The translations under genes were made by a program, and so were the position numbers. Source: Mimachlamys varia (lineage: Eukaryota; Mollusca; Bivalvia; Pectinida; Pectinidae). From it: DNA of 64,000 nucleotides. The notes under the pieces are model-generated. The model worked only from the letters and a program-made list of their open reading frames with translations. It did no database searches and was not told where the DNA came from. Where the stretch lies: contig OX392528.1 of the NCBI GenBank assembly GCA_947623455.1, positions 50,548,322 to 50,612,321 of the forward strand. Direction: 5' to 3'. Below, in pieces: positions 11,300 through 22,966 of this stretch (position 1 is its first letter; each line of letters begins with the position of its first letter).

Positions 11300-12430
11300 A
11301 AAAAACGTACTGTAAACATTTATTCATATATTTTTTAAATGTCTTTTTTGTCAATTCACATTAAAATATTGTTATCCATTGTGCTAGCATTAAAATAGTA
11401 TATACTTTCGGCTATTCAATCTAACGGGTTTTTTTTCTTTGGTAAAAATAAGTCATAAAAATTAAACAACGTGCGTAATTTTACGCCCCTTGAGGAACTA
11501 TGTTCCTTTAACAATGTTATAGAAAAGAAAGTGAGGAAACAGCTTTCTGAAGTGTAAATGGCTACCTAAAACCTCATTGAAGATAATTTTCTCTAATCTG
11601 TCAGACAAAAATACGTAGATTCGCCTATCCTACGTACAGCTGAGGACGATAATGTCTATCATGTGTACCCGCCTATATGGGCCTCGTAATGCAGTTTTTA
11701 ATGCTTCTTGAATTTATTTTTCGCACCATTTCCCCATTACAAATGTCGGTTTATTGTGACGTAAAACACCAACGATATTAAACTAACTCAAACATAATGA
11801 ATGTTTATATGTACAACAAATTTGAAACCGGAAGTGATAAACTTGCACATGCTCACCATCATAAAGACTAGTTTTTATCCCGATTAGAGGCCGTTAGCTT
11901 TCACAGATTTGGGTTATTTTTATCAGATGTATTTGTAATGAAATTATCAAGCCATGCTGTAAAATGCCTTTGATGAGTGTTAGTCAATTAAAGGTTGTTT
12001 GAAACTGTTAAATTGCAAATATGATACACTAAAAATATACAACATCGTAACTAGCAGGCACCTGCCGGAAAACACCATCTCTTCACATTTCCAAAATTAC
12101 ATCTTCCCCCGTATCGTATTAATTTGTGGCACTTGTGATTGTCTATGTTTACAATACCGATCATGTAAATAACGCAATCTAGTAAAGCATCTGTTGGTTG
12201 TTTCTTCGTTCTTTTTCTTTTTGTATATAGAGAGAACTAGTATATGTAACTTATATATACTGAGTTTGTTTTGTACACAAACAGGAATTGAAAACTTAAT
12301 TTGCGAGCTTTCGAAAACGCCTGTTTCCTTTGTCAAGCAAAGAGTACAATAGCCGAGAGTGTCGGTGTTCAGACCGCTGAAATAAGCTCACTACCAAAAA
12401 TAGGGCGAGTTACAGAAGCCAGCTGTCAAA
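11300..12430. other. No gene seen
   Basis: AT-rich spacer. Nothing supported. Confidence 0.4.
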
Positions 12431-12432
12431 AA

Positions 12433-12681
12433 CGTAGCGCAACATTTCGTCCAAATGTACTCTAATACTACAGGTAGACAGAGGGACGGGTAAGATGTTT
12501 ACCCATTCCGCCCCTTATTGGATGTTAAAATAGGGTCATAAAGATGACTCAACTGGTGTCCCCCTCGTCTCTGTTCACTATTTTAACATCCAATAATGGG
12601 CGGAATGGGTAAACATCTTACCCGTCCCTCTGTCTACCTGTATTATTAGAGTACATTTGGACGAAAGGTCGCGCTATGTTT
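12433..12681. repeat. Large foldback element (~100-bp arms)
   Basis: The left arm (about 12433-12534) is the reverse complement of the right arm (about 12573-12681), nearly base for base through GTCCAAATGTACTCTAATA and GACGGGTAAGATGTTTACCC. A loop of about 40 bases lies between. Long arms, a short loop and no coding sequence mark a foldback/MITE-type element. The high arm identity suggests recent insertion or arm homogenisation. Confidence 0.9.
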
Positions 12682-13200
12682 AAAAAAAAATGCTATAAAT
12701 TTGATTAAATGCAAGTCGTACCCTGCTACATGTACATGTAGTTAAGCATCAATCGGTTTTTGTTTGGCATTTATGATATAATTGAATGACACAGTTTTAT
12801 AAGCAAACAACATTATGCGCGGTAGATTGATGATGGTTAAATAGTTACAGTGCCGTCGAGAATTGACCAATCATATAATGTCAGGCAATTAAATGCAAAA
12901 AAATCATTTTTATTGATTGTATTGATATTAAAGATAAAGAAATACTTTTTATAAAATGTATTTTTCACTAATTTTTAATTTACCGTATGCCTATTTACTT
13001 AGAAATTATAAGCGAAACTACTCTGATCACACGTCATTCATACACTCATATTCGTGCATGCTATGGTACTTTATAGAAATATAAAATAAACATTATGACA
13101 TTATTGATAAAGGGTCGTGATCCCGCCCCGTTCGTTGAGTCTGGTTCAATTCTATAACATTAATCGTCATACTGTTTATTTATTATTTCCATTCATTCAT
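12682..13200. other. No gene seen
   Basis: AT-rich spacer up to a LINE tail. Confidence 0.4.
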
Positions 13201-13202
13201 AC

Positions 13203-13700
13203 AAAATCATGGTATACACATACAAGGCATTGGATGGAACTGCTCCCCAGTACATAAGGGAGCTAGTTACCCTGTATCAGCCGTCACGATCACTGAGGTC
13301 GGAGACAGAATCATTGTTGTGTGTCCCAAAATCTCGTACTGTGACCTATGGAAACCGGTGTTTTGGGAGAGTTTCGGCCACGTTGTGGAATAGCTTACCA
13401 TCCGCTATCCGAAAAACAAATACTCTGGCGAAATTCAAGCAACATCTGAAGACGTACCTTTTCACGTCTGCATATTAGGATATCAACTTAGACGACACGT
13501 ATATACTGACATTGTTTATCTAGTTCGTATTTATATGCATTTTTTTATATTATCACATTAGCTTAGATTGAAGTAACTTCTTTATTTTTTCATTGTATGC
13601 ATCAAATTATTATCTACATGTTGTGAAGCGCTTTAAGAGTAATTTTACAAATTATATAGAGCGCTATATAAATGATGTATATTATTATTATTATTATCCT
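13203..13700 (+). pseudogene. 5'-truncated LINE: RT C-terminus and 3' tail (family F copy 2)
   Basis: An 89-codon frame (13209-13478) reads KALDGTAPQYIRELVTLYQP, VPKSRT, GNRCFGRVSATLWNSLPSAI and LAKFKQHLKTYLF. This is the familiar C-terminal end of Jockey/CR1-type LINE ORF2 proteins, lying after the RT domain. A 3' UTR with AGAGCGCTATATAAATGATG follows, ending in an ATT microsatellite at about 13680-13697. Only the 3' end is present, as expected for truncated target-primed insertion. Confidence 0.85.
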
Positions 13701-14780
13701 CCGGTGTCTGTTTCTCTCCCTGTTCTGTGACTTGTGAAATGCTGATGACGGAGAAGTACGAGGGCTATTTAAGATGGATTAGGGTGTAGGTAAGCGGCTG
13801 ATTTGGCCAATGTGTTTGTCGTGCCCACGAGTGTACGACATATAGAGCTCTCTCACACGTGCCGCGGTTACAAAATGGCGGGAAATGTTATACCAGACGG
13901 CCACTGTAAGCCTGTCACGTGTTACGATCGATAATCTAAAGAGAAGCGTAAATAAGACGTCCAGTAAAAAAACGTGAAATGATTTTGTTGTGGATAAATA
14001 TCGATAATCAAATTATCTCTGATTTAATTTTTAATGATACAAATATATACGTTTTTTGGTACTTTATGGGTGAAATATTGGCTGTAATATGCTAGCGGCA
14101 CCAGAATGTTTGAAGCGATCATTTATTTACGAACATCTCTCTCAAAAGCCCAACTATTTATTCTGTGCTAATTATCGCGTCGTTTTTTAAATAATATACT
14201 AGCTTTCATTTAAGCAATGGTTGTTTGAGCAAATTAATTACAAGCTTACATTGGCCACGAAAGTCATTTTAATAGTCGCAATAAGGCAAAATACGAATAT
14301 CCCCTGTCTCCAACATTGATACACGCACACTTACACGACACACATGGAGACAAGTCTAAAATGGTCTAAGTGATCAAAAGGGCATTAAACAAACTTTAAC
14401 CACAAACTTCCTGTTGTCACCAGCTGAAGGTCGTGACGCGCTTGAATTCTAATTCTGTATATCTCTCAAAATAATAGATTTATACTGCTTTCCCACAGAA
14501 ATATCGTGCCGAAGGCACCGAACACATACGCGATATCTAGGGGCAACGATCACCTACGCTCTCTACATCCCTGGAATATATCATGGCAAAACTAAAGGCA
14601 TGCTCAGGTAAAAATACCTGACCAATCGCTAGGCTTCAAACCTATCCCTTAAAGATTACAATGGAGCCACGACCGCCTTCAAAGCATGTCATTTTTACCG
14701 TTTTGTGATATCGGGATTCTTTTGATTTTCATCAAAGGGTCATTCTGTCATTATTCCTAAACCAGCGAATACCAAATGCA
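13701..14780. other. No gene seen
   Basis: Spacer with no supported coding region. Short GC-richer blocks at 13840-13930 were not recognised. Confidence 0.4.
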
Positions 14781-14881
14781 AATTCAATTGTTTTGGTACA
14801 TGTCCCGAGATGGGGACAGAACCGTTCACCTTCCTCAACTGGGCGAGTTCAAAGTTAAAAGCCGTAACAGGAAAGAGAAAA

Positions 14882-14958
14882 GAGTGCTTCCACCGGTGTT
14901 CGAACCCTCGATCCCCAAGTTCCTAGCCTGATGCTCTATCAGTTTACTTCTGGCGCGC
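14882..14958 (-). repeat. tRNA-like SINE head or tRNA relic
   Basis: The minus strand carries a tRNA-like A box (TGATAGAGCATCAGGCTAGG) and B box (GGGTTCGAACACC) at tRNA spacing. The acceptor stem does not pair, so it is not a working tRNA. A tRNA-derived SINE or a decayed tRNA copy fits best. Confidence 0.55.
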
Positions 14959-15289
14959 AGCTAGAAATCGACCTAAATCATGTATACAACTGAAATCTGC
15001 TACAAAGCTCAAAATTAAAAAGTAGTTAGCAAAATATATATTCTCCACTCATTCGTCCATTTTGTGCTCCCAGATCGAATATACATAAAAATGATACAAG
15101 TTTACAAGTAAGTTTATTTCACAAGGACCTTGAAAGATTCTTGAAGTGTAACGTGCAGGCGGTCACCAATCCAACTACTGGCCACGCTCACCGTTGCTTA
15201 ACTAGCGTGAACGGGTCCCCGGGTTATACCGCATGACTGAAAAGCTAGCTTGCCAGTAAGGCAGTAGTTCCCCCTCATATACCTAGCTC

Positions 15290-15345
15290 GACATTACATT
15301 ATTCCCTCCTCAAAGGAGTCTCGTCCCGAGACTTGGCCTGGGAAT
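15290..15345. repeat. Short repeat-like patch with a stem-loop
   Basis: GTCTCG-TCCC-GAGAC forms a short stem-loop near 15319-15333, beside CTCCTCAAAGGAG, another self-complementary block. Possibly part of an LTR or another repeat; no partner copy was seen in this window. Confidence 0.3.
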
Positions 15346-15479
15346 CCGTAGGTTATTCTCTGTGTATCATTGCACTTCCCCAAACCACCGGTAACTGGTC
15401 TTACATGATCACACAGAGTCACTACGCTGCCACCAAAGTGTTTTTTACTTATATTTACATCTTGATGAATTATTGTACT

Positions 15480-15665
15480 TTATTTAGTTATTTCGAACCG
15501 ATTTTAAACAGCAAAGCAAGTGAAGACCACATTGAAATTGGTGACTTCACAATAGCAAATGTTGTTATAGCCTGAGGCACTGGGTGGTATAGGCGTATGG
15601 TGGCAACTGCCTCTTAGCATTGTGTCAATGGGAAAATGCAGAGCAAATGTAAATAAAGCTGTATA
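15480..15665 (-). repeat. Dispersed repeat E, copy 2
   Basis: The reverse-orientation copy of 5355-5565: shared CACTGGGTG, CAACTGCCTCTTAGCATTGT and GCAAATGTAAATA blocks. Non-coding. Confidence 0.7.
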
Positions 15666-16860
15666 AACCCAGAAAAACCAAATTGATACTCATGTGAAAA
15701 ATATATTATGTGTAAACAATTATTTAATCAAAAATATTGAAACAAAATTAACAAAATTAAGACAAAATGAAAACTAATTTTAATGAAAAATCAGATTAAT
15801 TGCCGGGTACTAAGCTGCCCTTTGCTTGCATAGACTCGCGATCGAAGAAATAATGTAAAATTTACATTGAATAATCGCATAGACTGTTACGCCATAAACG
15901 CACATGATTAAAGTGATTTCAGAGTGGAATTTTTAATTCCTCGAAAGATAATTGAATTGGTCTCTCATGGATACATAAACGCCATATTAATATTTTTAGG
16001 ATATTTGGACAAATGATTTTTTTTTACAAATCAGAGGCGATTGTACACTTCACGAAATTAAACTACGAAACTGTCACTCTCAATTACAATACCAATTCCT
16101 CGTCCTGATCACGTGTCCGTCACAGACGACCACCAGCCGATAATAAAGGAAATCATGACTAAAACGATTCCGCTGGACCCGGAAGTCGGTATCCCTGAAC
16201 ACGAGTTGCGAGTCACGTGGTACAAACTGTATGTAATGCGTCAGTCATGATATCCTGGAATCGCCAAAGGTTGTGTCTTTCGACCTTTACTATCCTAGAC
16301 AACGCGAAAAACAATTATCTTAAGTGCACTTCCCGGCCCCCACTGGCACCAGAAAAATAAGATATCGGGTATTACAACACTCGGAAACAAATATATCTAG
16401 ATCTTACACGTCCATGTTGTTTTCATCTACTAACGTAACGTTCCACATTTTAGGCTCCAAAATGTTACGGTGTTATTTTACGGCGGGCGTGTTTCTGGCA
16501 ATTGCCTGTGCTTTGGCTTAGTTTTGAATTCAATATCACGGTGAAATATTGTCAATAAACCAATTTAAATAAACATACAGAGTATTACTGCAAAGTCTAA
16601 CATATACATTTCAGTATTTTAAACAAACATATCGATAAAAATGACTACTAAATATTTCATATACAAACACGCAATATGGCTTTAAATTTCACGTGAACAA
16701 ATACGATAAACATCTCAGTATCATGACTTGCGACTTTGTTTTCTGTGGATGTTTTTCTTTTATAAAAGTAGAATCAATTTTGTTTGATGTATTCATCTTT
16801 GAACATTTTCTGAATAATAAAAATAAGCGGAGAAAACAGACATACTAAAATATACAATCT
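15666..16860. other. No gene seen
   Basis: AT-rich spacer. A 65-residue frame at 16324-16521 has no supporting signals. Upstream flank of the intronless gene. Confidence 0.4.
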
Positions 16861-16903
16861 CATTTTTTGTCTCTAAATCATGTGATATTCATTGAATTGA
16901 TTG

Positions 16904-16977
16904 TGACGTCATAACGATTATAACGTCACATGACTACTCGCTTTTGAAAGGGCAACGATTCCCGACAGCTTATAAAG
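16904..16977 (+). promoter_or_regulatory. CRE palindrome, CRE half-site and TATA box
   Basis: A full cAMP-response element TGACGTCA lies at 16904-16911. A half-site (CGTCA) follows at 16924-16928 and a TATAAAG box at 16971-16977. A second TATAAAG is at 17058-17064. The order and spacing fit a promoter for the frame starting at 17114, with transcription expected near 17000 or 17090. CRE sites bind CREB/CREM/ATF proteins. Confidence 0.65.
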
Positions 16978-17113
16978 CAACTGCCGGACGCAACATTCCC
17001 AGAATTTGACGGAAACCGTCTTATCTGTAGATCACAGGGCTTCAACAGGGCGGTATTTATAAAGCATATTCGATTTTATACAATACTAATCTTATCGGCA
17101 ATATAACTGAAGA

Positions 17114-17965
17114 ATGACACGGTCTCCAAAATACCGGAAGTTGAAGAAAACGTTTGGATCCACACCCGGAAGTAAGTCAGACAATAGTCGTCGGTCAACT
17201 TGCTCTTCGTCTTTCAGTACACCAAGACATACCGGAAATGTTCAGTGTGCTTCCGGTAACATCCGTTTGACTCGCTCTCTATGTAAAAGGCAACACCGCA
17301 ACGGAAGTTGGTTTACACCCACATTTCCTCTAGGGGCCACGACATTTGAAACACCTGACAGGAGAAAATCCACGGGATCTTATAAATCATCACCTGCATA
17401 TTTTTCTCTTCGTCGGTGGGCCAATACCGACAATGTATCAGCTCATAAAAGCTCACAAAAGACTCGTAAACTTCAGAGGTTATCAAATATTCAAGGACGC
17501 ATGCACGTTGACAAACATGAACCTTTTGGTAAGAAAGCTTGCATACCTTTGACAAATACACAAAAACAACTTCTGAATCAGAACAAAATGAAGAGATATC
17601 AAGCTTATTCAGATAAATATATATCCGTTCCAAACCCGTTCTCTCTGGAAAATTCTCCTTCGAAACAGAAACTGTATATAAAGTATGACTCAATACCATC
17701 TTCTCATTCCAAACCTGTAGTCATTCTGCACAACTTGTTAGACAAAGAGGGACAAAAAGCAAGACGCCATATTGTCACTGTCGCAAGTGGTCGCATTGGT
17801 CGGCCACCCAACAATGTCGACCTGGAAGTGCCGCCAGAACATGATCAACGACCTAATAGAAGCAACCGAAAACTGGCCACGTCGACTATCAAGGAACTAT
17901 TTAGTCCTAAGCTAAGGCCGCTGAATTCGAAGGAATTATCTGAAGGCGCATGTGCAATTTTGTAA
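17114..17965 (+). CDS. Intronless basic Ser/Lys-rich protein, unknown
   Basis: A single uninterrupted 283-codon frame. The protein is basic and rich in Ser, Lys, Arg and Pro. It has no signal peptide, membrane segment or recognised domain. Several Ser/Thr-Pro sites are visible (PKY, FETPDRR, KSSPAYF, NSPSK, LFSPKL), which would suit proline-directed kinases. Residues near 225-232 (SGRIGRPPNN) look a little like an AT-hook core, which is weak. A conserved-looking C-terminal block contains TIKELFSPKLRP. The promoter has a CRE and TATA box; an ATTAAA lies at about 18034. Basic, intronless and CRE-driven would fit a chromatin or germline protein, but that is inference. A young retrogene is another possibility. 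Confidence 0.6.
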   Translation: MTRSPKYRKLKKTFGSTPGSKSDNSRRSTCSSSFSTPRHTGNVQCASGNIRLTRSLCKRQHRNGSWFTPTFPLGATTFETPDRRKSTGSYKSSPAYFSLRRWANTDNVSAHKSSQKTRKLQRLSNIQGRMHVDKHEPFGKKACIPLTNTQKQLLNQNKMKRYQAYSDKYISVPNPFSLENSPSKQKLYIKYDSIPSSHSKPVVILHNLLDKEGQKARRHIVTVASGRIGRPPNNVDLEVPPEHDQRPNRSNRKLATSTIKELFSPKLRPLNSKELSEGACAIL

Positions 17966-18069
17966 AATTGAAATGACTTGACCAGTTAGAAATTACGGAA
18001 ATTTCTATTAATGCATGTTGAAGAAGTAAATTTATTAAAATGAAGGTTAATCATATCGATTTATCCAGA

Positions 18070-20300
18070 TTTTCAAGAACAAAATACTACATTTTGTGTT
18101 GTTTTGTTTTTTGCAGGATACAATGCTCAAATGTAGAATGATTTTTCAGTAATCAATAATAACAGAAGACAATTACTTACACTACACCTAACAATAACAT
18201 CTGAGTCATGCTAATGTTTTGTACAGGGGGGCGGACACTGGGCGAGAGAAAAAAAAGATATTTTCGTTATGTTTGTGCGGAATATCATGACACAAATAGT
18301 ATCGAAAGGGGTTGGGTCGCTTATAAGATAATACAGAAAATATGCGTGAAACGGAAAATACGAAAAACACTTCGAGGGTGTGTGTGTTGTCGTTGTATAG
18401 ACACTTATATCCTGTCTATCAATATACGCTATTAATTATAATACCGTTCTGTAAAATTTAGCGGGCCGCCAATTGTTGAGTGTCGCGACAGGGTAATGCG
18501 AGATACAAACTTCCTCTGTCAGGGTCCCTTGTACGGACCCAACAGGCCCGTATATTATACAGCGACCAGTTCAGTAACTAAACTCGGTGGTAGTCATACT
18601 ATATATGATCCTTGGTACTTCATCTTGGTTAATTAAGACCTATCTTTAGAATGTTTTTACGAGCAGACTTTGATTTAAACAAAGTTAGGTAAGCTTAATC
18701 AATGCAACCGTCTTAAATAAATATATCATAGTTGAAATTCAAGTCATATAAGGAAGATTTATGAATTTTACCTTTTTGATAAAAGATAATTTGAATTATA
18801 TCTAAACAAGGTAGAATTCTATTATTTTAAAATTGTTATAATCGGTCTTATTATTTAAGGACGATCACTACAGAAAACTGATTTCGACTTGAACGCACGA
18901 AGATAGTTCTAGTTCTTAGTCGCAATTTATATGATTTTTTAGTTCCTTGCACGAAGTAAATTTCTTCATCAACTTTGACAGCTAAATTGGCACATTGTTA
19001 GCGACATTAGTAAATTGACTTGCTAAAACTTATAGAGTTTTATGCTTGGCTTTGACTGGAATTTCAATAACTTATTTGTTTTACCTATGGTGCTTTATTT
19101 TGTAAACACGCTTCGGAGGCGCGGGGAAGAGCGTTCGCTAAATATATTTTTAACAAGCATGCATGGTAAAGCAAACGTTTAAAAACGGACTCTAATGTCC
19201 TCAGAAAACAGTCCGAGTCGAACAAAGAGAGGAGAGAAGCAAGCTTGTCATGCTGAGAGAAGGCAGTCGGGGGCTTATTTCCGGATATCATTGATACCTA
19301 ACCACTTATTAGATACTACATATAACTTGCCTAATACGGCAGCCGTAACGTTTGGACAAAACAATTAAAACGACACCATGACTAATGGTGAGCGTGAAAT
19401 GTCAGTCTACTTACTTTTAGAGTTATTTCTTTTTTTATCAGTAGTTGTCTACATATACATGTATGAGTCAACGTTTCCTTATCAGTGTGGGGACCATTCG
19501 ACACGGAACTACATGTACAGAAGATAGTGTTCCGAACGGTGTCACCCATCGGTCATTTAGTCACTCTAACAAATATGACACACACTTGGTCAGTGCGCGG
19601 TTGATACAGTAAGTGTGTCGCCTTGTATAAGACACATATTTAATATCATAAGAAACAAAATGGCGTCCACAACACATTTTATATCATATTCTATATTGAA
19701 CCAATCAAATGCATGTTAACTTCATAAAAACAAAAATAGTTCGTTATTCATCTGGCATTATATTCTAAAATCCACAAACATGTAAAATCATATAGTGTTT
19801 AACTCTGATATGTGTTATTTTAAATTTTCACCACGACTAAAGAAGGTATGTATTTGATGTACAGAATGTGTTTTTAACAGTGATCAATCTTCGTGCGCAT
19901 CGCGAGTTCTGTATTCATAGAATTTTGATAGGACCCATTGAATTTCTCAAGAAATGGTTAAAATTAATATTGTCGGACCCATTGTTTTGGTCAATACAAA
20001 AATAACATACATGAAAAATAATTTTAGATCAATCAATTGTTTTGTGGTCACGTGATGTCCTAAGTGAGCTAACCGGTGTTTGTGTGGTCTAATCTTTTTT
20101 TCTAAAATACGGATCCGTATGGACATTTATTTGTATTCTGAGACCAAGTAAGTGTGTGTGAACATTCCATTACTAACCAAAGAAAATATATTTGCACATA
20201 TCTAGGGCTAACTGGTAAATCATTAACTTTTGTGATTTGGATAGCCACGTATAGAGCGGCCATTTCTATATATAGACACTCCACGTACATGTATACGTCC
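18070..20300. other. No gene seen
   Basis: About 2.2 kb of AT-rich DNA with short frames only. No repeat copy or RNA gene was recognised. Confidence 0.4.
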
Positions 20301-20306
20301 TAAATT

Positions 20307-21326
20307 ATGGCTAGCCAGCAGTATACGCCGAGTGCGTCCAACGACGATACAGGTTTTAGAATTACACAGGAACAAGCCTTAGTTTTCACAACCCCATTGA
20401 GTGATCTAACGAAAGACAAACGTAAACAAATGTCCAGCCCATTGTCCCCAGATATCATCGAAAACAAGCGTCCCGATTTAGGGTCGACGGACAGTGATGT
20501 ACCTACATGTTCCAACATTCAGTCACCGGGCACCCCAAGAGAACTTGAATCTATGTTTTCACCTGAATTTATGCAAGCTTTCGCCCAGATGCTGGCCCCG
20601 ACCATAGCCACCATGGTATCAAACTCTATTGAACAGTCACTAACTCAATCCATCCAGCCCCTTATTCATAGTGCTGTGAATGCTGCCATACGCGACAACA
20701 CTCAACTTGATAATGTGATCATCGATCACGTTAACGCGAAGGTTGCGCCACTAGTTGATCTTATACAAACTCAATCATCGGAGTTAGAAAACTTAAAAAC
20801 GGAGATAGGCGATCTCCGGTCGGCTTTAGAAGAACAACAACAGTACTCTAGGCGCACTGCGCTGAAGTTTCACAATGTCCCGGTTCCTAGGGGTGATATT
20901 TCGGCCTTTGATACCCATCAGGCAGTAATCAACATTGCTCGGGCAATCGACGTCAGCATCAGTCGCAACGACCTTTCCAGGACCCACATCCTTGGAGGAG
21001 TGAGGAATGGCAAGACGACGGTCATCGCGCGCTTCGTCCGCTACACGGATCGATTCAGTGTTTTCAGGAATAAAAAACTTTGTAAAAATCACACGGATAA
21101 CATTTTTATTACTGAAAGTCTCACTAAGCACAGATCTTCCCTTGTAGGCCGCCTCAACAAACTACGCAAAGACAAACATATCTACTCCATGTGGACAATG
21201 GACGGTCGCATTTTCTATAAAGAAAATGAATCTTCTGCCAAAGTTCTGATCAAATCTGAGTCATGTGTGAGTGCACTTGAGTCTCAGTATTGCCCAAATC
21301 CCGGTGTCGCTTCTACAACCCATTGA
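20307..21326 (+). CDS. LINE ORF1-type RNA-binding protein, intact
   Basis: 339 residues without a stop. The N-terminal ~100 residues are Ser/Pro-rich and likely disordered. A helical region follows; a coiled coil at about 152-184 (SSELENLKTEIGDLRSALEE) is the likely trimerisation segment. Next comes an RRM-like block (ALKFHNVPVP) and a C-terminal domain with RTHILGG, VIARFVRYTDR and RMLWT-like words (MWTMDGRIFYK), as in L1 ORF1p-like proteins of invertebrate LINEs. Such proteins coat the element's RNA. An ORF2 would normally follow closely, but here the next one starts 3.26 kb away. This may be one element with an expanded spacer, or an ORF1-only non-autonomous element. Codon use is more GC-balanced than in the downstream ORF2. 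Confidence 0.85.
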   Translation: MASQQYTPSASNDDTGFRITQEQALVFTTPLSDLTKDKRKQMSSPLSPDIIENKRPDLGSTDSDVPTCSNIQSPGTPRELESMFSPEFMQAFAQMLAPTIATMVSNSIEQSLTQSIQPLIHSAVNAAIRDNTQLDNVIIDHVNAKVAPLVDLIQTQSSELENLKTEIGDLRSALEEQQQYSRRTALKFHNVPVPRGDISAFDTHQAVINIARAIDVSISRNDLSRTHILGGVRNGKTTVIARFVRYTDRFSVFRNKKLCKNHTDNIFITESLTKHRSSLVGRLNKLRKDKHIYSMWTMDGRIFYKENESSAKVLIKSESCVSALESQYCPNPGVASTTH

Positions 21327-21658
21327 TTCGACCTCAGCTCACTATGATCCTGAAAACATTGATAAATCCATGCAATGAGTGCATATATTTTGTTTGATTA
21401 TAATTTGTTTATATGTGTGCAAACGACACTTACCGATCTGAGTTAATATAATTTCAAGGTTTAACCCGATACCTTTTTAACACCAAACTTATGTCTAAGA
21501 TATGGTTCATCAAGAAAGTACATTTCTGTTAACATGTTGTTTTTTTTCTTAAATTCTTACAATGCTCATTCCAATATTAGCTGATTTGTTTTTCGCCAAA
21601 TGTGTGCGGTTCTTTTTCATTTTTCAACTAATATCATTATTAATAATATAGTATTTCA

Positions 21659-22730
21659 AGATAAAACACTGAGCCTGGTTTTGCACGAGACCCATCACTG
21701 AATTGTGGCTATGTTTACGTATAAGTATTTGATCTCGGTAATTGATGACTGAAACGCTCGGACGTCGTGGAAGACGTGCTTGTGTGTGCACGTGTACCGT
21801 CGCTGTAATATTTACCCTAGCATACCCATGTAAGCATATCCAGGTGAAGTTTAGTGATACGTATATATATAGTTTAGCTGCATTGAATTGCTGTAAAGTG
21901 ACAACTTACATTATAAAGTATGTCCTTAAACAATCTATCGTACATTATATTGTTTTTCTTGTTTTAGTGGCATACGTACTGTATATATATATTGTTTTTA
22001 CGTAGCCCGTGTCAGTGGTAAATGTTATGCAATCAGATAAGGTACGCGGTCGTATGAATAAGGTATAGTACGAATACGTGCGCATGAGTCTCGGGGGTTT
22101 ACGCTCCCGTGTGCGATTCATGTCACCGTACACACATATATATACTTTCCAATATATTCGGTCAATTTCAATAATGTTAATATGTATCCCAGTAAGATAA
22201 ACCACTGACTGGAGTTTTGCACCAGACCCAACTTAAAATTGATTGTAGTGGTTAGATGTTTACGTGCAAGTAATTGTTTTCTTGGGTGTGTGTTCGTGCA
22301 CGTGTGCCCTTGATCGCTGTAATGTTAACCCTAGCGTACCTTATCTGCAATGAATCGCTGTAAAGTGACAACTTATATACAAGGTATGTCTATAGATAAT
22401 CTACAGGTATAGTACACTACTTGCATATTATTTTTCTTGCTTTATTGTATTATATATAAAGCATGCCTATAGACTATCTGTCGAACACTACATGTATATT
22501 ATTTTCTTGTTTTAGTGGCATTCGTACGTAGCCGGTGTCAACTGTTAATATTATACAACCAGATAAGATACGCGTGGGGTATGTGAAGGTGTGAGTAATT
22601 TTAAGTTCGTGCGCACGAGCGTCGAGGGTATGCGCTCACGTGTGTCATTCATGTCATTGTACATACATGTCTACCGCTACAATATATTCTATCAATTCGA
22701 ATAATGTAAACAGGATCAATGTATATATAT
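21659..22730 (+). repeat. Diverged tandem duplication, two ~535-bp units
   Basis: Unit 1 (about 21659-22192) and unit 2 (about 22193-22730) align along their length. Paired blocks include GGTTTTGCACGAGACCCA and AGTTTTGCACCAGACCCA, GTGCACGTGT and GTTCGTGCACGTGTGCCC, TTGCTGTAAAGTGACAACTT and TCGCTGTAAAGTGACAACTT, CAGATAAGGTACGCG and CAGATAAGATACGCG. It lies between the ORF1 and ORF2 genes. It may be duplicated UTR sequence of the LINE, as monomer-type promoters are in some LINEs. Confidence 0.8.
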
Positions 22731-22966
22731 CAGTCTGATTTCTTTCGCAGTAATGTGCAAAAACTAAAACATATAATGTTTTTGTACCTAAGATTTTTTT
22801 TCATTTCTTTTTCATTTTATCAGTTATTAAAAAACTTCGTGAGAAAGAAGTCCCAACATTTGATGCTCTAGGGCTGGTGCTCTTTTAAGCAAACTCAAAA
22901 ACATATTTTTTTTCTATTTACACATATATGAATCATCATGTGTCATGATACATACTTATGTTTTAG

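Noticed and set aside
14882..14958. Working tRNA gene
   Set aside because: The acceptor stem ends do not pair, so it is more likely a SINE head or relic.
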